Positions 52,582 through 60,626 of a DNA stretch of 64,000 nucleotides are shown one piece after another. Origin of the DNA: an uncultured Bacteroides sp. (lineage in GTDB: Bacteria > Bacteroidota > Bacteroidia > Bacteroidales > Bacteroidaceae); assembly GCF_963678845.1 (NCBI RefSeq), contig NZ_OY787464.1, positions 434,001 to 498,000 of the forward strand, given 5' to 3'. The notes under the pieces are model-generated. The model was not told where the DNA came from. It did not search any database and was given only the letters and a program-made list of their open reading frames with translations. A program made the translations under genes and the position numbers. The stretch's first letter is position 1. Each line of letters begins with the position of its first letter.

Positions 52582-52749
52582 CTAGTTAGATTTAAGTGTT
52601 TTAAAACAAAATGATCTATACCCAAAAAACTTCAAAAAACGAAATTCAACGTATAAAATTTTAATTCCGCCATAATACTCAACTATAAGAGCAGGGATAA
52701 TATTTGTAGATCCTTGCCCTTTTCTCCATGCGATTTTCTGTTTACTCAT
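52582..52749 (-). CDS. 55-aa basic early phage protein
   Basis: An ATG at 52749 opens a 55-codon frame with a basic start (MSKQKIAWRKGQGSTNI) and a hydrophobic-aromatic centre (IKILYVEFRFLKFFGY). It fills an otherwise empty gap between two early genes on the same strand, which supports it as a gene. Confidence 0.5.
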   Translation of the reverse strand: MSKQKIAWRKGQGSTNIIPALIVEYYGGIKILYVEFRFLKFFGYRSFCFKTLKSN

Positions 52750-52794
52750 AACTTTGTTTAAAATTTAATTATTCAAATCCAATTGTTGTCTTTT

Positions 52795-53052
52795 TTATTG
52801 TTTAAATTCGGGCAAAATACCTAAATATAAGAATCGTCCATCAGGTAGATTCGCCACGGTCGTGTAGAAATATACGCCATCCTCTTTTTTATCAGGATCT
52901 CCTCCCTGCAGAAAATCTTGTGTACAATAAACAGGTGGAACACATTCTCCTATTTGTAACTGCAATTCTTCGGTTATGTAGTCACCGGGATGTAAAAATT
53001 CATCTAAATCTAAATTAGACTTTTCCCATTGCTTAAGAGTTTTTGTTTTCAT
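52795..53052 (-). CDS. Small early phage protein
   Basis: This 85-aa protein is not recognised. Its C-terminal half looks like a compact beta sheet (GVYFYTTVANLPDGRFLYLG). Gene spacing is tight on the upstream side (17 bases). Confidence 0.55.
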   Translation of the reverse strand: MKTKTLKQWEKSNLDLDEFLHPGDYITEELQLQIGECVPPVYCTQDFLQGGDPDKKEDGVYFYTTVANLPDGRFLYLGILPEFKQ

Positions 53053-53069
53053 CTTTAGTTATTTTTGAA

Positions 53070-53255
53070 TTAAATTTTCCCTTCCAGGAAAGGATTAAAT
53101 TTTAGCATCATATCTCTGTGATTATCCTTAACCTTAAAGGTATTACCAGCATTATTCCTAGAACGCTTTATTTCATCTATCTTTTGTCTAATAACATCAA
53201 GTTCAGAGTCACTCAACTCAATCAGCAGGCCGATTATTTCTTCTACTTTATACAT
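53070..53255 (-). CDS. Small early phage protein
   Basis: This 61-aa protein is not recognised. A helical, acidic N-terminal half (VEEIIGLLIELSDSELDVI) is followed by a basic middle. It begins 2 bases after the zinc-finger gene, so it is probably co-translated. Confidence 0.5.
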   Translation of the reverse strand: MYKVEEIIGLLIELSDSELDVIRQKIDEIKRSRNNAGNTFKVKDNHRDMMLKFNPFLEGKI

Positions 53256-53257
53256 GA

Positions 53258-53620
53258 CTATTTTATATTTTCTAATGATTTATTAATTACTATATTCAAC
53301 ATATCAACCCTACGAATAAAAGAGTCATTTGTAGGAAGTTGATCCTTAAGCTCATTAAGCATCACAGATATCTGAACAGCAGCTTCAAGAAGTTCCGCAG
53401 AATACTTTATAAGGTAATCTTTCCCATATTGTAAAGGTTTAATCGTTGTTGTGGTAACGGAATCAACTAGGACTCTTCCGTTGCAATTACAAAGGTCACA
53501 AGCAACGGTTTTTGGATTCATGTGCAATATATCTTCAGAAGCATATTGTGTAACAGTCCCAGTTCCTTGGCATTTCCTACAGATACAAATCCTAGCATGT
53601 TTATATCTCTTCTTTTCCAT
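53258..53620 (-). CDS. DnaJ-type zinc-finger small protein
   Basis: This 120-aa protein has two CXXC pairs in the DnaJ central-domain style, CRKCQGTGTV and CDLCNCNGRV, which should bind zinc. The C-terminal half (from about 65) is helical. There is no J domain. Such free-standing DnaJ-like zinc fingers are common in Bacteroidetes phages and mobile elements; the role is unknown. Confidence 0.65.
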   Translation of the reverse strand: MEKKRYKHARICICRKCQGTGTVTQYASEDILHMNPKTVACDLCNCNGRVLVDSVTTTTIKPLQYGKDYLIKYSAELLEAAVQISVMLNELKDQLPTNDSFIRRVDMLNIVINKSLENIK

Positions 53621-53633
53621 AATTTTAATTATA

Positions 53634-53765
53634 TTATATTTTAAAGATTATTAAATGAACTATAGGATAAAGGATTATACCTAATATTAAGATAAAGGCA
53701 ATAATACCTATCAATGAAAATATCTCTTTTATTACTTTCTTATTCGATTCTTTTTGTATTTCCAT
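53634..53765 (-). CDS. 43-aa single-pass membrane protein
   Basis: A short frame from the ATG at 53765 encodes a basic N-terminus (MEIQKESNKKVIKEI) and a hydrophobic helix (LIGIIAFILILGIILYPIV). It fits exactly into the gap between two early genes, which supports it. Small early membrane proteins of phages often serve exclusion or host takeover. Confidence 0.5.
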   Translation of the reverse strand: MEIQKESNKKVIKEIFSLIGIIAFILILGIILYPIVHLIIFKI

Positions 53766-53768
53766 ATA

Positions 53769-53963
53769 CTATTTATTTTGATTTACAATTTGAACGCAAT
53801 CAGGAAGTTCTTTCAACTCTTTACCTGACATGAGGTAAGATTTAAAATATCCTCCAGCGTATATATGAAGTCTAACACATCCACATTTTTTGCAAATGGA
53901 AGTTTTATACACACTTGGAATTTCAGGTGTAGGAACTAATGGTTCCCATTTATGCCGGCTCAT
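53769..53963 (-). CDS. Small zinc-ribbon-like protein
   Basis: This 64-aa protein has CKKCGC in the middle, half of a zinc ribbon, and an N-terminal HKWEP. It overlaps the end of the primase gene by 4 bases (ATGA), so it is translated with it. It may assist the replication protein. Confidence 0.55.
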   Translation of the reverse strand: MSRHKWEPLVPTPEIPSVYKTSICKKCGCVRLHIYAGGYFKSYLMSGKELKELPDCVQIVNQNK

Positions 53964-56900
53964 GATTCTTCAAATGATAATTTCTGTTGACCTGGTTCAA
54001 GAAGAGCTACGCCATCTCCTACGGTAAAAAACTCAACTCCGCCTGATTTGTCGTCAATAATAGGACGACCGTCTTTATCCAAAGTATTAGGTTTCCCGGT
54101 TATAGGATCATATTTGTTTGGATTGAAAGCATATCCTTTCCACTTGCAGAACTTAATAAAGCGTTTTTTGAATTCCGGGGGAGTCACATACTTCCTTTGA
54201 AGTGGATCGTACTCGAAATATGCATCAGATAGCGTTTTACGAGGTATTTTCTTATTCCTATTTTCAGCTGAAGAAAAGTACTCATCTGCCCATGCGATAA
54301 ATCCTTCGGTTATTTCCTGTCTCAATTGGCGAGACTCTAGTCTTTCTCCAGGAGCTTCAACAACTCCGTATTTTAGATATAGCTGAACACAGTCAGCCAG
54401 AAGATTCCAGCATAAGTTCCATTGATCATAATCCCATTCTGAAAAGAACAAGCATCCAAAATCATCTGCAGGCTTATGACTTCCGTTATAATAATCGGAA
54501 AATGCAAGTAACCACTGGCGATCAGAGAAAGAAGTACCGCTTCCATTTATAGAGTGATTCGTCGCAATATATAATTTTGGTGACATGGTAAAAGGGAAAG
54601 TTACCCTTCGGCCACCCTTATAGTTGACACCCCAGTCTCCAGTAATATTTGGAAATAAATCCTCAAACCGAAAGCCCTGCAAAACATCATCGACAAATAC
54701 TATCTTTGTTTTCTCAACAACATCATTCCAAAGAAAGACATCGTTAAACATATCTCTTTTCTTTCCGTTAAGATATGCAATTGTAGATACAGCTCTGAAC
54801 AGTTCACCTACAAGCGATTTGCCGGAACGCCCATTGGACTCTCCTACTTCAGATTGTTTTCCATCCATGCCTATCACAGCTTTAGAAACATTTGCATCCT
54901 TGCATTCCATCAGCATGTAGCCGATAGCGCATAATTTAGATAACAGATGTACTTTGTTCTCCTGGAGTTCTTGATCACTAATCTCTACCTTTTCGCCTCT
55001 ACTGCGTGCCTGTTCCTTTCTCCATGTGAAATTAGAAGCATTCTTAAGAAATTGCAGATAATGACATTTTGTTCCAAGTTCTGAAAAAGAATAGTCATAA
55101 TTTCCTTCCGAATCTTTGGTGAAACTAATCATTGGAACCTGAAGGTGCTTTGCCGGAAAATTTTTGTGTTGATCCGCCCAGATGTGATGACGGATATTCG
55201 CGTAATCGAGTTCTTTCACTTCATTTGCTGATATCTCCCAGCAGGTGTTTCTAAAATAGAAATATTGTACGTCCCTAGATGGCTTTAGAAAGTTTGGTTC
55301 TATAAACTTGAGCAAGCTTAACTTATCCGGACCAACATATTGAGAAACACCTTTGCTAAGCATTTCATTAACAGCTTCGTTACAATTCGCTTCCGTAAAT
55401 TCGAATAAGAAGTCTCTTGCATCGCTTGCCTCAATGACAGAGACAATAGGAGGATCCAGGCGGATAAACTGATAAGTATCATCAAGTCGTTTAAATCGGC
55501 CAAAGCCTCTATTCTGCAAAAATCGGCGAGAACGAACATATTTGAAATCATATTCTTTATAAACATCACCATTTTTGCGGCACTTCTCTATTTCTTCCCA
55601 AAACTGTTCGTCTGATTCAATTGGTTGAGCCGACTCTAAAGCTCCATTTTCATCAAATTTCCAACGATGACGGCCAATACGGAATTCTGGAAGATTAATA
55701 AGGACTTCACGGTGGAGCTCAGCAAATTTTTGTGGAGACTGAAGACTCCATAATTCCTGGAGTTTATGTTCTGTACAGGTGGTTATTTTAAATAGCTGAG
55801 CATATTTGCCGGTTAAACTTTTCTCATTAATTAAGTACTCAATATCTTTAATTAGTTCGTCCTCTTTTCCGGATAAAGTATTAGCAAGTAAATCGTCCAA
55901 CCCCTTATCGTGAGCCTCATTCTTATTAATATGACCTGCGTAAATTTCAACATATATATTACGATTCTTAAGAGAACGCATATAATCTCTGTAATTTCTT
56001 ACTGCATAGAAAAAGTTTAATGGCCGTTGCTGAACATTATCGTTTATCTTAATATTACTTGAGATATCGTTCCAATCGCTATCCATGATAAACACAACCT
56101 CTTTAACCTGGCATGTTTCAATGATACGAATTAAATCTTCAGGCAAAGATCCGTTACTACCTAAATTCTGAATTCCAGAAATAGCAACAGAAGGGATTCC
56201 GTGTTTACATGCTTTCTCAGCCTTTTTTTCTCCCTCCTGGATATATAACCGTTCAATAGACGTTTGATCTTTATATAGTGATCTAAGACGCTCAGGTATG
56301 TAAATAGGGGTACCTCCTCCAACAGGTGACTTATATTTATATGGTTTGCCTGTTTTATCTAGATGTTCTGAAGGATATTGCCAGCGAACTCTATAATATT
56401 CTTTCTTCTTATCAGTAAGACGACCTTTTGCATCTTTAAGCTGATACATAACCGGCATTCCATCTAAGTCATAATATTCAATTATAGCATCATCACCTTG
56501 TACTATTTCACCCTTAGTATTAATAGTTCCAGGACGAATGGTCCGTAATTTGAAAACCGATTTATTATCACCTACTTTATAAACGCTCGCAGTAACATCT
56601 TCCGGATTTAGACCTGATTCAGAGAGCATTTTAAAACAAAAAGAATTAGGATCTTCACCCCGGTTTTGTTTCGACTGTTTTTTTGTAGCAGCAAGAACCT
56701 TTTTTTTAGGTTTTTCCGGTTCTTCATGAAGAATTATATTAAAACGATTTGCTAGGAATTCAAGAGCCTCAGTGTATGATTTATCTTTTCCCTTCATTAA
56801 AAATGAAATAGCTCCGTGCCCTTTTATATTTTGACATTTGAAACAGCCGAATGCTTGCTTCGATTCACTTATAGTTAATCCTTTTGCTTCTCCACAAATA

Positions 56901-57028
56901 GGGCATTCTCCGGTATATGTAGATCCTGTTTTAGCTTTTGTTAAAGAAATGAATTCACTAATGACAGTAACAAGTTTCCCTTCGGCCGCTTCTTTTATAC
57001 GGTCTGTATCTTCTGGTGAAATATACAT
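53960..57028 (-). CDS. Phage primase-helicase (CHC2 zinc finger, Toprim-like, SF3 ATPase)
   Basis: This 1,022-aa replication protein has an N-terminal CHC2-type zinc finger with cysteines 42, 45, 62 and 65. A Toprim-like core lies about 255-320, with YIQEGEKKAEKA and VVFIMDSDWND. A C-terminal superfamily-3 helicase has Walker A NGRSGKSLVGEL near residue 735 and Walker B IVFVDDV shortly after. Primase and helicase in one chain are typical of phage origins that replicate with little host help. It is the largest early gene and is translated together with the small zinc-ribbon gene behind it. Confidence 0.92.
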   Translation of the reverse strand: MYISPEDTDRIKEAAEGKLVTVISEFISLTKAKTGSTYTGECPICGEAKGLTISESKQAFGCFKCQNIKGHGAISFLMKGKDKSYTEALEFLANRFNIILHEEPEKPKKKVLAATKKQSKQNRGEDPNSFCFKMLSESGLNPEDVTASVYKVGDNKSVFKLRTIRPGTINTKGEIVQGDDAIIEYYDLDGMPVMYQLKDAKGRLTDKKKEYYRVRWQYPSEHLDKTGKPYKYKSPVGGGTPIYIPERLRSLYKDQTSIERLYIQEGEKKAEKACKHGIPSVAISGIQNLGSNGSLPEDLIRIIETCQVKEVVFIMDSDWNDISSNIKINDNVQQRPLNFFYAVRNYRDYMRSLKNRNIYVEIYAGHINKNEAHDKGLDDLLANTLSGKEDELIKDIEYLINEKSLTGKYAQLFKITTCTEHKLQELWSLQSPQKFAELHREVLINLPEFRIGRHRWKFDENGALESAQPIESDEQFWEEIEKCRKNGDVYKEYDFKYVRSRRFLQNRGFGRFKRLDDTYQFIRLDPPIVSVIEASDARDFLFEFTEANCNEAVNEMLSKGVSQYVGPDKLSLLKFIEPNFLKPSRDVQYFYFRNTCWEISANEVKELDYANIRHHIWADQHKNFPAKHLQVPMISFTKDSEGNYDYSFSELGTKCHYLQFLKNASNFTWRKEQARSRGEKVEISDQELQENKVHLLSKLCAIGYMLMECKDANVSKAVIGMDGKQSEVGESNGRSGKSLVGELFRAVSTIAYLNGKKRDMFNDVFLWNDVVEKTKIVFVDDVLQGFRFEDLFPNITGDWGVNYKGGRRVTFPFTMSPKLYIATNHSINGSGTSFSDRQWLLAFSDYYNGSHKPADDFGCLFFSEWDYDQWNLCWNLLADCVQLYLKYGVVEAPGERLESRQLRQEITEGFIAWADEYFSSAENRNKKIPRKTLSDAYFEYDPLQRKYVTPPEFKKRFIKFCKWKGYAFNPNKYDPITGKPNTLDKDGRPIIDDKSGGVEFFTVGDGVALLEPGQQKLSFEES

Positions 57029-57043
57029 AGTAGTAGTGTTGTA

Positions 57044-57238
57044 TTAATTAAATAGAGGATTTTGAAGACTATAACCAAAATCTTTCAGAATCAATTCTCT
57101 TTTTAAGGAACGTTTTTTTTGTTTAGCTGGAAGGATGCAAACAAGTACCTGGTCATTAAGTTGATATCCGGCCTTTCGCATTCTATATCGCAAGTTTATC
57201 AACTTACGTTTTTGCTGTTTTGTAAGTTGTTCTTGCAT
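57044..57238 (-). CDS. Small basic early protein
   Basis: This 64-aa very basic protein (TKQQKRKLINLRYRMRKAGY) is not recognised. It lies between the 86-aa gene and the primase with spacers of 1 and 15 bases. Nucleic-acid binding is possible from the charge. Confidence 0.6.
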   Translation of the reverse strand: MQEQLTKQQKRKLINLRYRMRKAGYQLNDQVLVCILPAKQKKRSLKRELILKDFGYSLQNPLFN

Positions 57239-57239
57239 A

Positions 57240-57500
57240 TTAGTTTAAATTTGGATTAGTAGGTCCCTCTTTTGATAGATTATAGCCATCTACAACATCT
57301 AATATCAGTTCTCGGAAATTTTTCTGCGCACACATTGCTGAAACCATCTTAATAATTAAATCTTTAGGATTGGCATTCATATATAGCATAGCTTTATTCG
57401 CGTCTCCGTTATCGTATGTTATGGCAAGTCCTCTTAAATTGTTTGAAAGCATTTCAGTAACCAGTTTTTTTGTTACTTCTTCAAATTTTTCTTTTTCCAT
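57240..57500 (-). CDS. Small early phage protein
   Basis: This 86-aa protein (KEKFEEVTKKLVTEMLSNNL) is not recognised. The ATG at 57500 is preferred; the open frame continues up to 57611 but would then run through the tRNA-like element at 57548-57625. Confidence 0.55.
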   Translation of the reverse strand: MEKEKFEEVTKKLVTEMLSNNLRGLAITYDNGDANKAMLYMNANPKDLIIKMVSAMCAQKNFRELILDVVDGYNLSKEGPTNPNLN

Positions 57501-57547
57501 CCTAAGTAGTTTTTTATATGATTTAAATTGTTGTGTTATAACATAAG

Positions 57548-57625
57548 TCCCGGAAAAGGGAATCGAACCCCCGACATAAGCACACTTTCGCCTGCACTTT
57601 CGTTCTACCACTGAACTATTCCGAG
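57548..57625 (-). tRNA. tRNA-like element with aberrant anticodon arm
   Basis: The minus strand folds with a 7-bp acceptor stem (CTCGGAA with TTCCGGG, one wobble), a normal D arm (GTTC-AGTGGTA-GAAC) and a T arm with the loop TTCGATT. The region between D and T arms is 28 bases, 6 more than usual. It contains CGAAAGTG twice and cannot form a 5-bp stem with a 7-base anticodon loop. It can instead form AAGTGCA/TGTGCTT around GGCGAAAG, which has no U33. It is therefore a pseudo-tRNA or a tRNA-like RNA, and no amino acid can be assigned. Confidence 0.6.
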
Positions 57626-57698
57626 ATGGCAGGACTATTCCCCGCTGGTCATCGGTTTAAAGCCTTTCCGCTGGCTCTCTGGATAGATAAAGTATATC

Positions 57699-58067
57699 TT
57701 AAGTTTCGGTTCTGTTCCTGGAACGAACAAACACCTCAGTTTCTCTATTTCTTCCTCGTCTTACTCTGTATATATCTGGAGTATGATTAAATTCTCCGTA
57801 TAAAAACAGTAGTAAAAGAGCAACAGATACAGCTCTTCTTGCCGGCTCACACATTGAAAGAGGTATTCCAAATTTTCTGCAAAAACAAAAAACGGATAAT
57901 TCCGTAACAAAGCTAATCCCAATCTTCTTGTAGATATGTTGTACTGTATTATCAACTGTTTTCTTAGATATATGAAGAATATCAGCAGCTTCTTTCTGCT
58001 TTTTCCCAAAGGCGATTATTTCTGCAATTTCAATCTCTCTTTCAGATAACTTTGCATCAATGTTCAT
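57699..58067 (-). CDS. LuxR-type HTH regulator
   Basis: This 122-aa protein has a GerE/LuxR DNA-binding domain at residues about 5-62 (LSEREIEIAEIIAFGKKQKE and KKTVDNTVQHIYKKIG), without a receiver domain. The rest includes a hydrophobic stretch (VSVALLLLFLYGEF) and a basic tail. It overlaps the first early gene by 4 bases (ATGA), so both are made together as the first products of the lytic operon. It is probably an early or late gene activator. Confidence 0.8.
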   Translation of the reverse strand: MNIDAKLSEREIEIAEIIAFGKKQKEAADILHISKKTVDNTVQHIYKKIGISFVTELSVFCFCRKFGIPLSMCEPARRAVSVALLLLFLYGEFNHTPDIYRVRRGRNRETEVFVRSRNRTET

Positions 58068-58303
58068 TTTTCTGTTATTTCCCAGACCTCATCCGGATTA
58101 ATACCATATTCTAAAAAAATACATTCTATACCCTCTTTTACATGTGCGGGTATATTTACATAGCTTTTACGTTTCCTATAATAATCTGGTTGAGATGAAC
58201 ACCCCAGAAAATTATAAAGCCTATTCTGAATGATAGGATATTCTTTTTTGGTTACTTTTTGTAAACCTCTCAAGAATGAGTAGCTTAAATTCCTTATTGC
58301 CAT
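58064..58303 (-). CDS. First early gene, Cro-position small protein
   Basis: This 79-aa basic protein is transcribed divergently from the repressor gene, which is the usual place of Cro or an early activator. A C-terminal helical stretch (NIPAHVKEGIECIFLEYGIN) could be part of a DNA-binding fold. No family is recognised. It is coupled to the LuxR-type gene. Confidence 0.6.
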   Translation of the reverse strand: MAIRNLSYSFLRGLQKVTKKEYPIIQNRLYNFLGCSSQPDYYRKRKSYVNIPAHVKEGIECIFLEYGINPDEVWEITEK

Positions 58304-58347
58304 TATCTTATTTATATTGATTTCACATGATTAGGGTGCTTTCCCTA

Positions 58348-58390
58348 TTGCTATAAATGCATTAAATTGTTATCTTTGATGCAACAATTT
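58348..58390 (+). promoter_or_regulatory. Promoter and operator of the repressor gene
   Basis: TTG (58348-58350), 20 bases, then TATCTTTG (58371-58378) form a full Bacteroidetes promoter facing the repressor. An 8-bp inverted repeat, AAATTGTT (58364-58371) and AACAATTT (58383-58390), overlaps the -7 box and is a likely repressor binding site. Confidence 0.65.
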
Positions 58391-58403
58391 GTTATTCATG
58401 GTG

Positions 58404-58433
58404 CAAATATGCGTATTATATTATTCATAACAA
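58404..58433 (-). promoter_or_regulatory. Candidate early lytic promoter
   Basis: On the minus strand TTG (58433-58431), 19 bases, then CATATTTG (58411-58404) is one base off the consensus -7. It faces the first early gene (58303) and lies beside the operator-like repeat, as a genetic switch requires. Confidence 0.45.
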
Positions 58434-58475
58434 AATAAAAAGAGTAATATTTTACTCATAATAATATTTTTTTTC

Positions 58476-58844
58476 ATGGAAGAAGATAGCGTTGTAAAAA
58501 GTAGATTACTTCTATATATAGAATATATCAAGTCTAATCCAAGTGATTTTTCTGGAAAAATTGGCATGAGTAGAGCGTATATTCGCAATTTAAAAGATGA
58601 AATAAGCACGAAGGCTATGCGTAATATTATACGCTCATTTCCAGATCTGAATATTTACTGGTTAATAGACGGCATTGGAGATATGATCCTTTATAAGGAC
58701 TCAAATAATGTTAATAATGATAGTTTAGTCTTTCATTTAAAGGAAGAAAACAGAGCTTTGAAAGAAGATAATAATAAGCTAATTAGAGATAATGCAAGAT
58801 TACAAGCTAAATTGGAAATGTTTGGATCTGAAAAAGCAGGATGA
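58476..58844 (+). CDS. Phage repressor-like protein with coiled-coil tail
   Basis: This 122-aa protein has an N-terminal helical DNA-binding region (about 5-70) with PSDFSGKIGMSRAYIRNL as HTH-like part and NIYWLIDGIGDM after it, as in XRE-type repressors of Bacteroides phages. A leucine-zipper-like tail follows (about 88-115, KEENRALKEDNNKLIRDN) for dimerisation. No peptidase domain for RecA-stimulated self-cleavage is present, so induction must work differently. It is divergent from all lytic genes and points toward the attachment site. Confidence 0.75.
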   Translation: MEEDSVVKSRLLLYIEYIKSNPSDFSGKIGMSRAYIRNLKDEISTKAMRNIIRSFPDLNIYWLIDGIGDMILYKDSNNVNNDSLVFHLKEENRALKEDNNKLIRDNARLQAKLEMFGSEKAG

Positions 58845-58949
58845 AAATCATAAAAGGTGGAAAATGGGACTCATAGACAAAAGTAGTTTATAAAGTCAAA
58901 TAGGACTTACAGATATAGAAAAAACAGCTTATAACCTAGAAAAGTAGAC

Positions 58950-58964
58950 ACATTTGTCGGCATA
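58950..58964 (+). promoter_or_regulatory. Putative integrase arm-type site (right)
   Basis: CATTTGTCGGCATAA is a close variant of the two CATTGTCGGCACAA sites near the left end and lies 40 bases from the core. Together they suggest an integrase with arm sites on both sides of attP. Confidence 0.55.
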
Positions 58965-59004
58965 AAAATAGATAAGTTACTTATTTTCAAGTGATCCTCA
59001 ATTT

Positions 59005-59017
59005 GCATCGGGATCAC
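59005..59017 (+). other. attR core, 13-bp direct repeat
   Basis: GCATCGGGATCAC is identical to the 3' end of tRNA-Arg. On the phage side GTGATCC (58991-58997) and GGATCAC (59011-59017) form an inverted repeat around the core, the usual binding arrangement for two integrase protomers. Confidence 0.9.
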
Positions 59018-59047
59018 AAAAAGGTAGTCTTTTAGGCTACCTTTTTT
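59018..59047 (+). terminator. Original tRNA-Arg terminator, displaced by the prophage
   Basis: AAAAAGGTAG and CTACCTTTTTT pair around TCTTTTAGG. The hairpin starts directly after attR, where the tRNA transcript ended before integration. Confidence 0.8.
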
Positions 59048-59118
59048 AGTTTTTACACTGCGAAATGTCGGAAATTTCGGCTCATACCGAAATCCTGCAC
59101 CTCTGAATTTACACAGTT

Positions 59119-59850
59119 CTAGCCATTCTTCAAAGAGTGAAGTTTTGATTCTTCAAAGATTTTATTTGAAAAAACATACATTGCTTCATGATACCTTATC
59201 AATTCACTTATTACTTCTTCAAGCGATACATAGGTAATCGTATTATATGAATTATATTTAACCCTTCCCGCATTGTAGGCATCAAGTTTACTCTCCCCTT
59301 CATTTTGTTCTACAGTTATAATATTTGCTGCTTCAACATCAAACTCTTTGTATCTTAAACTATTTCTATGCTTTAGGCTATTAGCCCACTTTCGTACCTT
59401 CATATCATTATCATCAGCGAACTTTTTCAAAGCCTCATATCCTTGCTTTTCTTTGTAATTACCCCATATTTCTTTATGAATATCATATGTTTTTTCGGCA
59501 CTTAATACACCTACGAATTTCCCAAATTCAAAGGCTTGAAATAAATTATCGAACAATGAATTATACCATATAATAGCATTATTTGCAAATTGAATTCTAA
59601 TTAGTGCATTTCCTTTATTATTCTCGTCATTAAAATATTCCGGATAAGAAGTCCTTGTTGCATTCCATAATGCGAAATGTCCTGCTATAAAAAGATTATA
59701 TAAACCTTGATAAGCCCGAGCTGCCTCTAATATTTGTGGGTGTTCTTCTTCTTTATCATAATTTCCAATATAATGCGCTAAGCCATTATAACATTCAGGC
59801 AGGCTCAGTTTAGAGAATTGTTCTGAGATTGATGATTCTATTTTTTCCAT
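59119..59850 (-). CDS. Helical protein, third gene of an interrupted operon
   Basis: This 243-aa protein is almost entirely helical and not recognised by name. The segment VRKWANSLKHRNSLRYKE (about 152-169) resembles the KHR/KHH signature of Cthe_2314 and related HEPN-like proteins, but the catalytic RX4-6H spacing is not met. It begins 13 bases after the DUF2971 gene and is downstream of the IS, so its transcription may be cut by the IS terminators. Confidence 0.6.
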   Translation of the reverse strand: MEKIESSISEQFSKLSLPECYNGLAHYIGNYDKEEEHPQILEAARAYQGLYNLFIAGHFALWNATRTSYPEYFNDENNKGNALIRIQFANNAIIWYNSLFDNLFQAFEFGKFVGVLSAEKTYDIHKEIWGNYKEKQGYEALKKFADDNDMKVRKWANSLKHRNSLRYKEFDVEAANIITVEQNEGESKLDAYNAGRVKYNSYNTITYVSLEEVISELIRYHEAMYVFSNKIFEESKLHSLKNG

Positions 59851-60423
59851 AGTTAATTATTAATTAGTATTTCCAATCAGGTTGACTAAAATTCCCCTTA
59901 AAATTGTCTACAACAATTATATCTTTATCAATATTTGTTATGAGTTTCTTCAGAGTATCCTTATCTTCTTTTTCTATTTTCACACCTAAAACTATAATTT
60001 TTATCTTTATACCAACAAACTTCTTTCTTTGTGTAAATACCCGAACTTCTCTTTCATATTTCCAGTCTTTGTGTTTATTTTTAAGATTTTTCATAGCTGT
60101 TATGCTTTTGCGATATTGCTCAACACTTAAATTTGTAGAGTCATATTTTAGCGGATAAGCTGTATCTTTAGGCTTAAGTTCTAAACCAATGGCAACTCCT
60201 TTATGTCCATCAGCATAATGTGACCATAAAAGTATATTATGCAATGTTTTTGATAATGAGCAAATTCGCAGGCTATTTTGTTCTTTTCTTATAGCTGAGT
60301 TTATTTCTTTATAATATTTAAGAGGATCATAATAATACATTCCCTCATTCGGATCATTCAATTCGTTAAGCTTGGCAGCATATAATCTTTGATTTATCAA
60401 TATATCAATAAAAAAAGCCCCGT

Positions 60424-60432
60424 TAGATAAAT
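60424..60432 (+). repeat. Target-site duplication of the IS, left copy
   Basis: TAGATAAAT at 60424-60432 is repeated directly at 62207-62215, immediately outside the IS ends. The intact duplication indicates a single, fairly recent insertion. Confidence 0.85.
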
Positions 60433-60491
60433 GAGGGCACTGAAAAAGTCTTTCAATTTTTCAGATTATCGTTCACGAGTCGATAAAATTC

Positions 60492-60529
60492 AAAATAGCC
60501 AAGCCCGGAAATCGGATTTGGCTATTTTT
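60492..60529. terminator. Terminator behind the transposase
   Basis: AAAATAGCCAA (60492-60502) pairs with TTGGCTATTTT (60518-60528), with T or A runs on both sides, so it can act in both directions. Confidence 0.7.
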
Positions 60530-60626
60530 CTATATTTCCTGAAAAACAAACTTGAAAGGGGGCGGATAGTCGTAAACATTGCTACATGAGCATTTTTCAG
60601 TTGATTTACAGAGAAAACACGCCTTC

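Noticed and set aside
57240..57611. 123-aa version of the 86-aa early gene
   Set aside because: The extra N-terminal part would translate the tRNA-like element, and the internal ATG at 57500 gives a normal helical start.
13908..59017. Mu-like transposable phage, as in the known DGR-bearing Hankyphage
   Set aside because: There is no MuA/MuB pair; a tyrosine integrase and exact tRNA att repeats are present.
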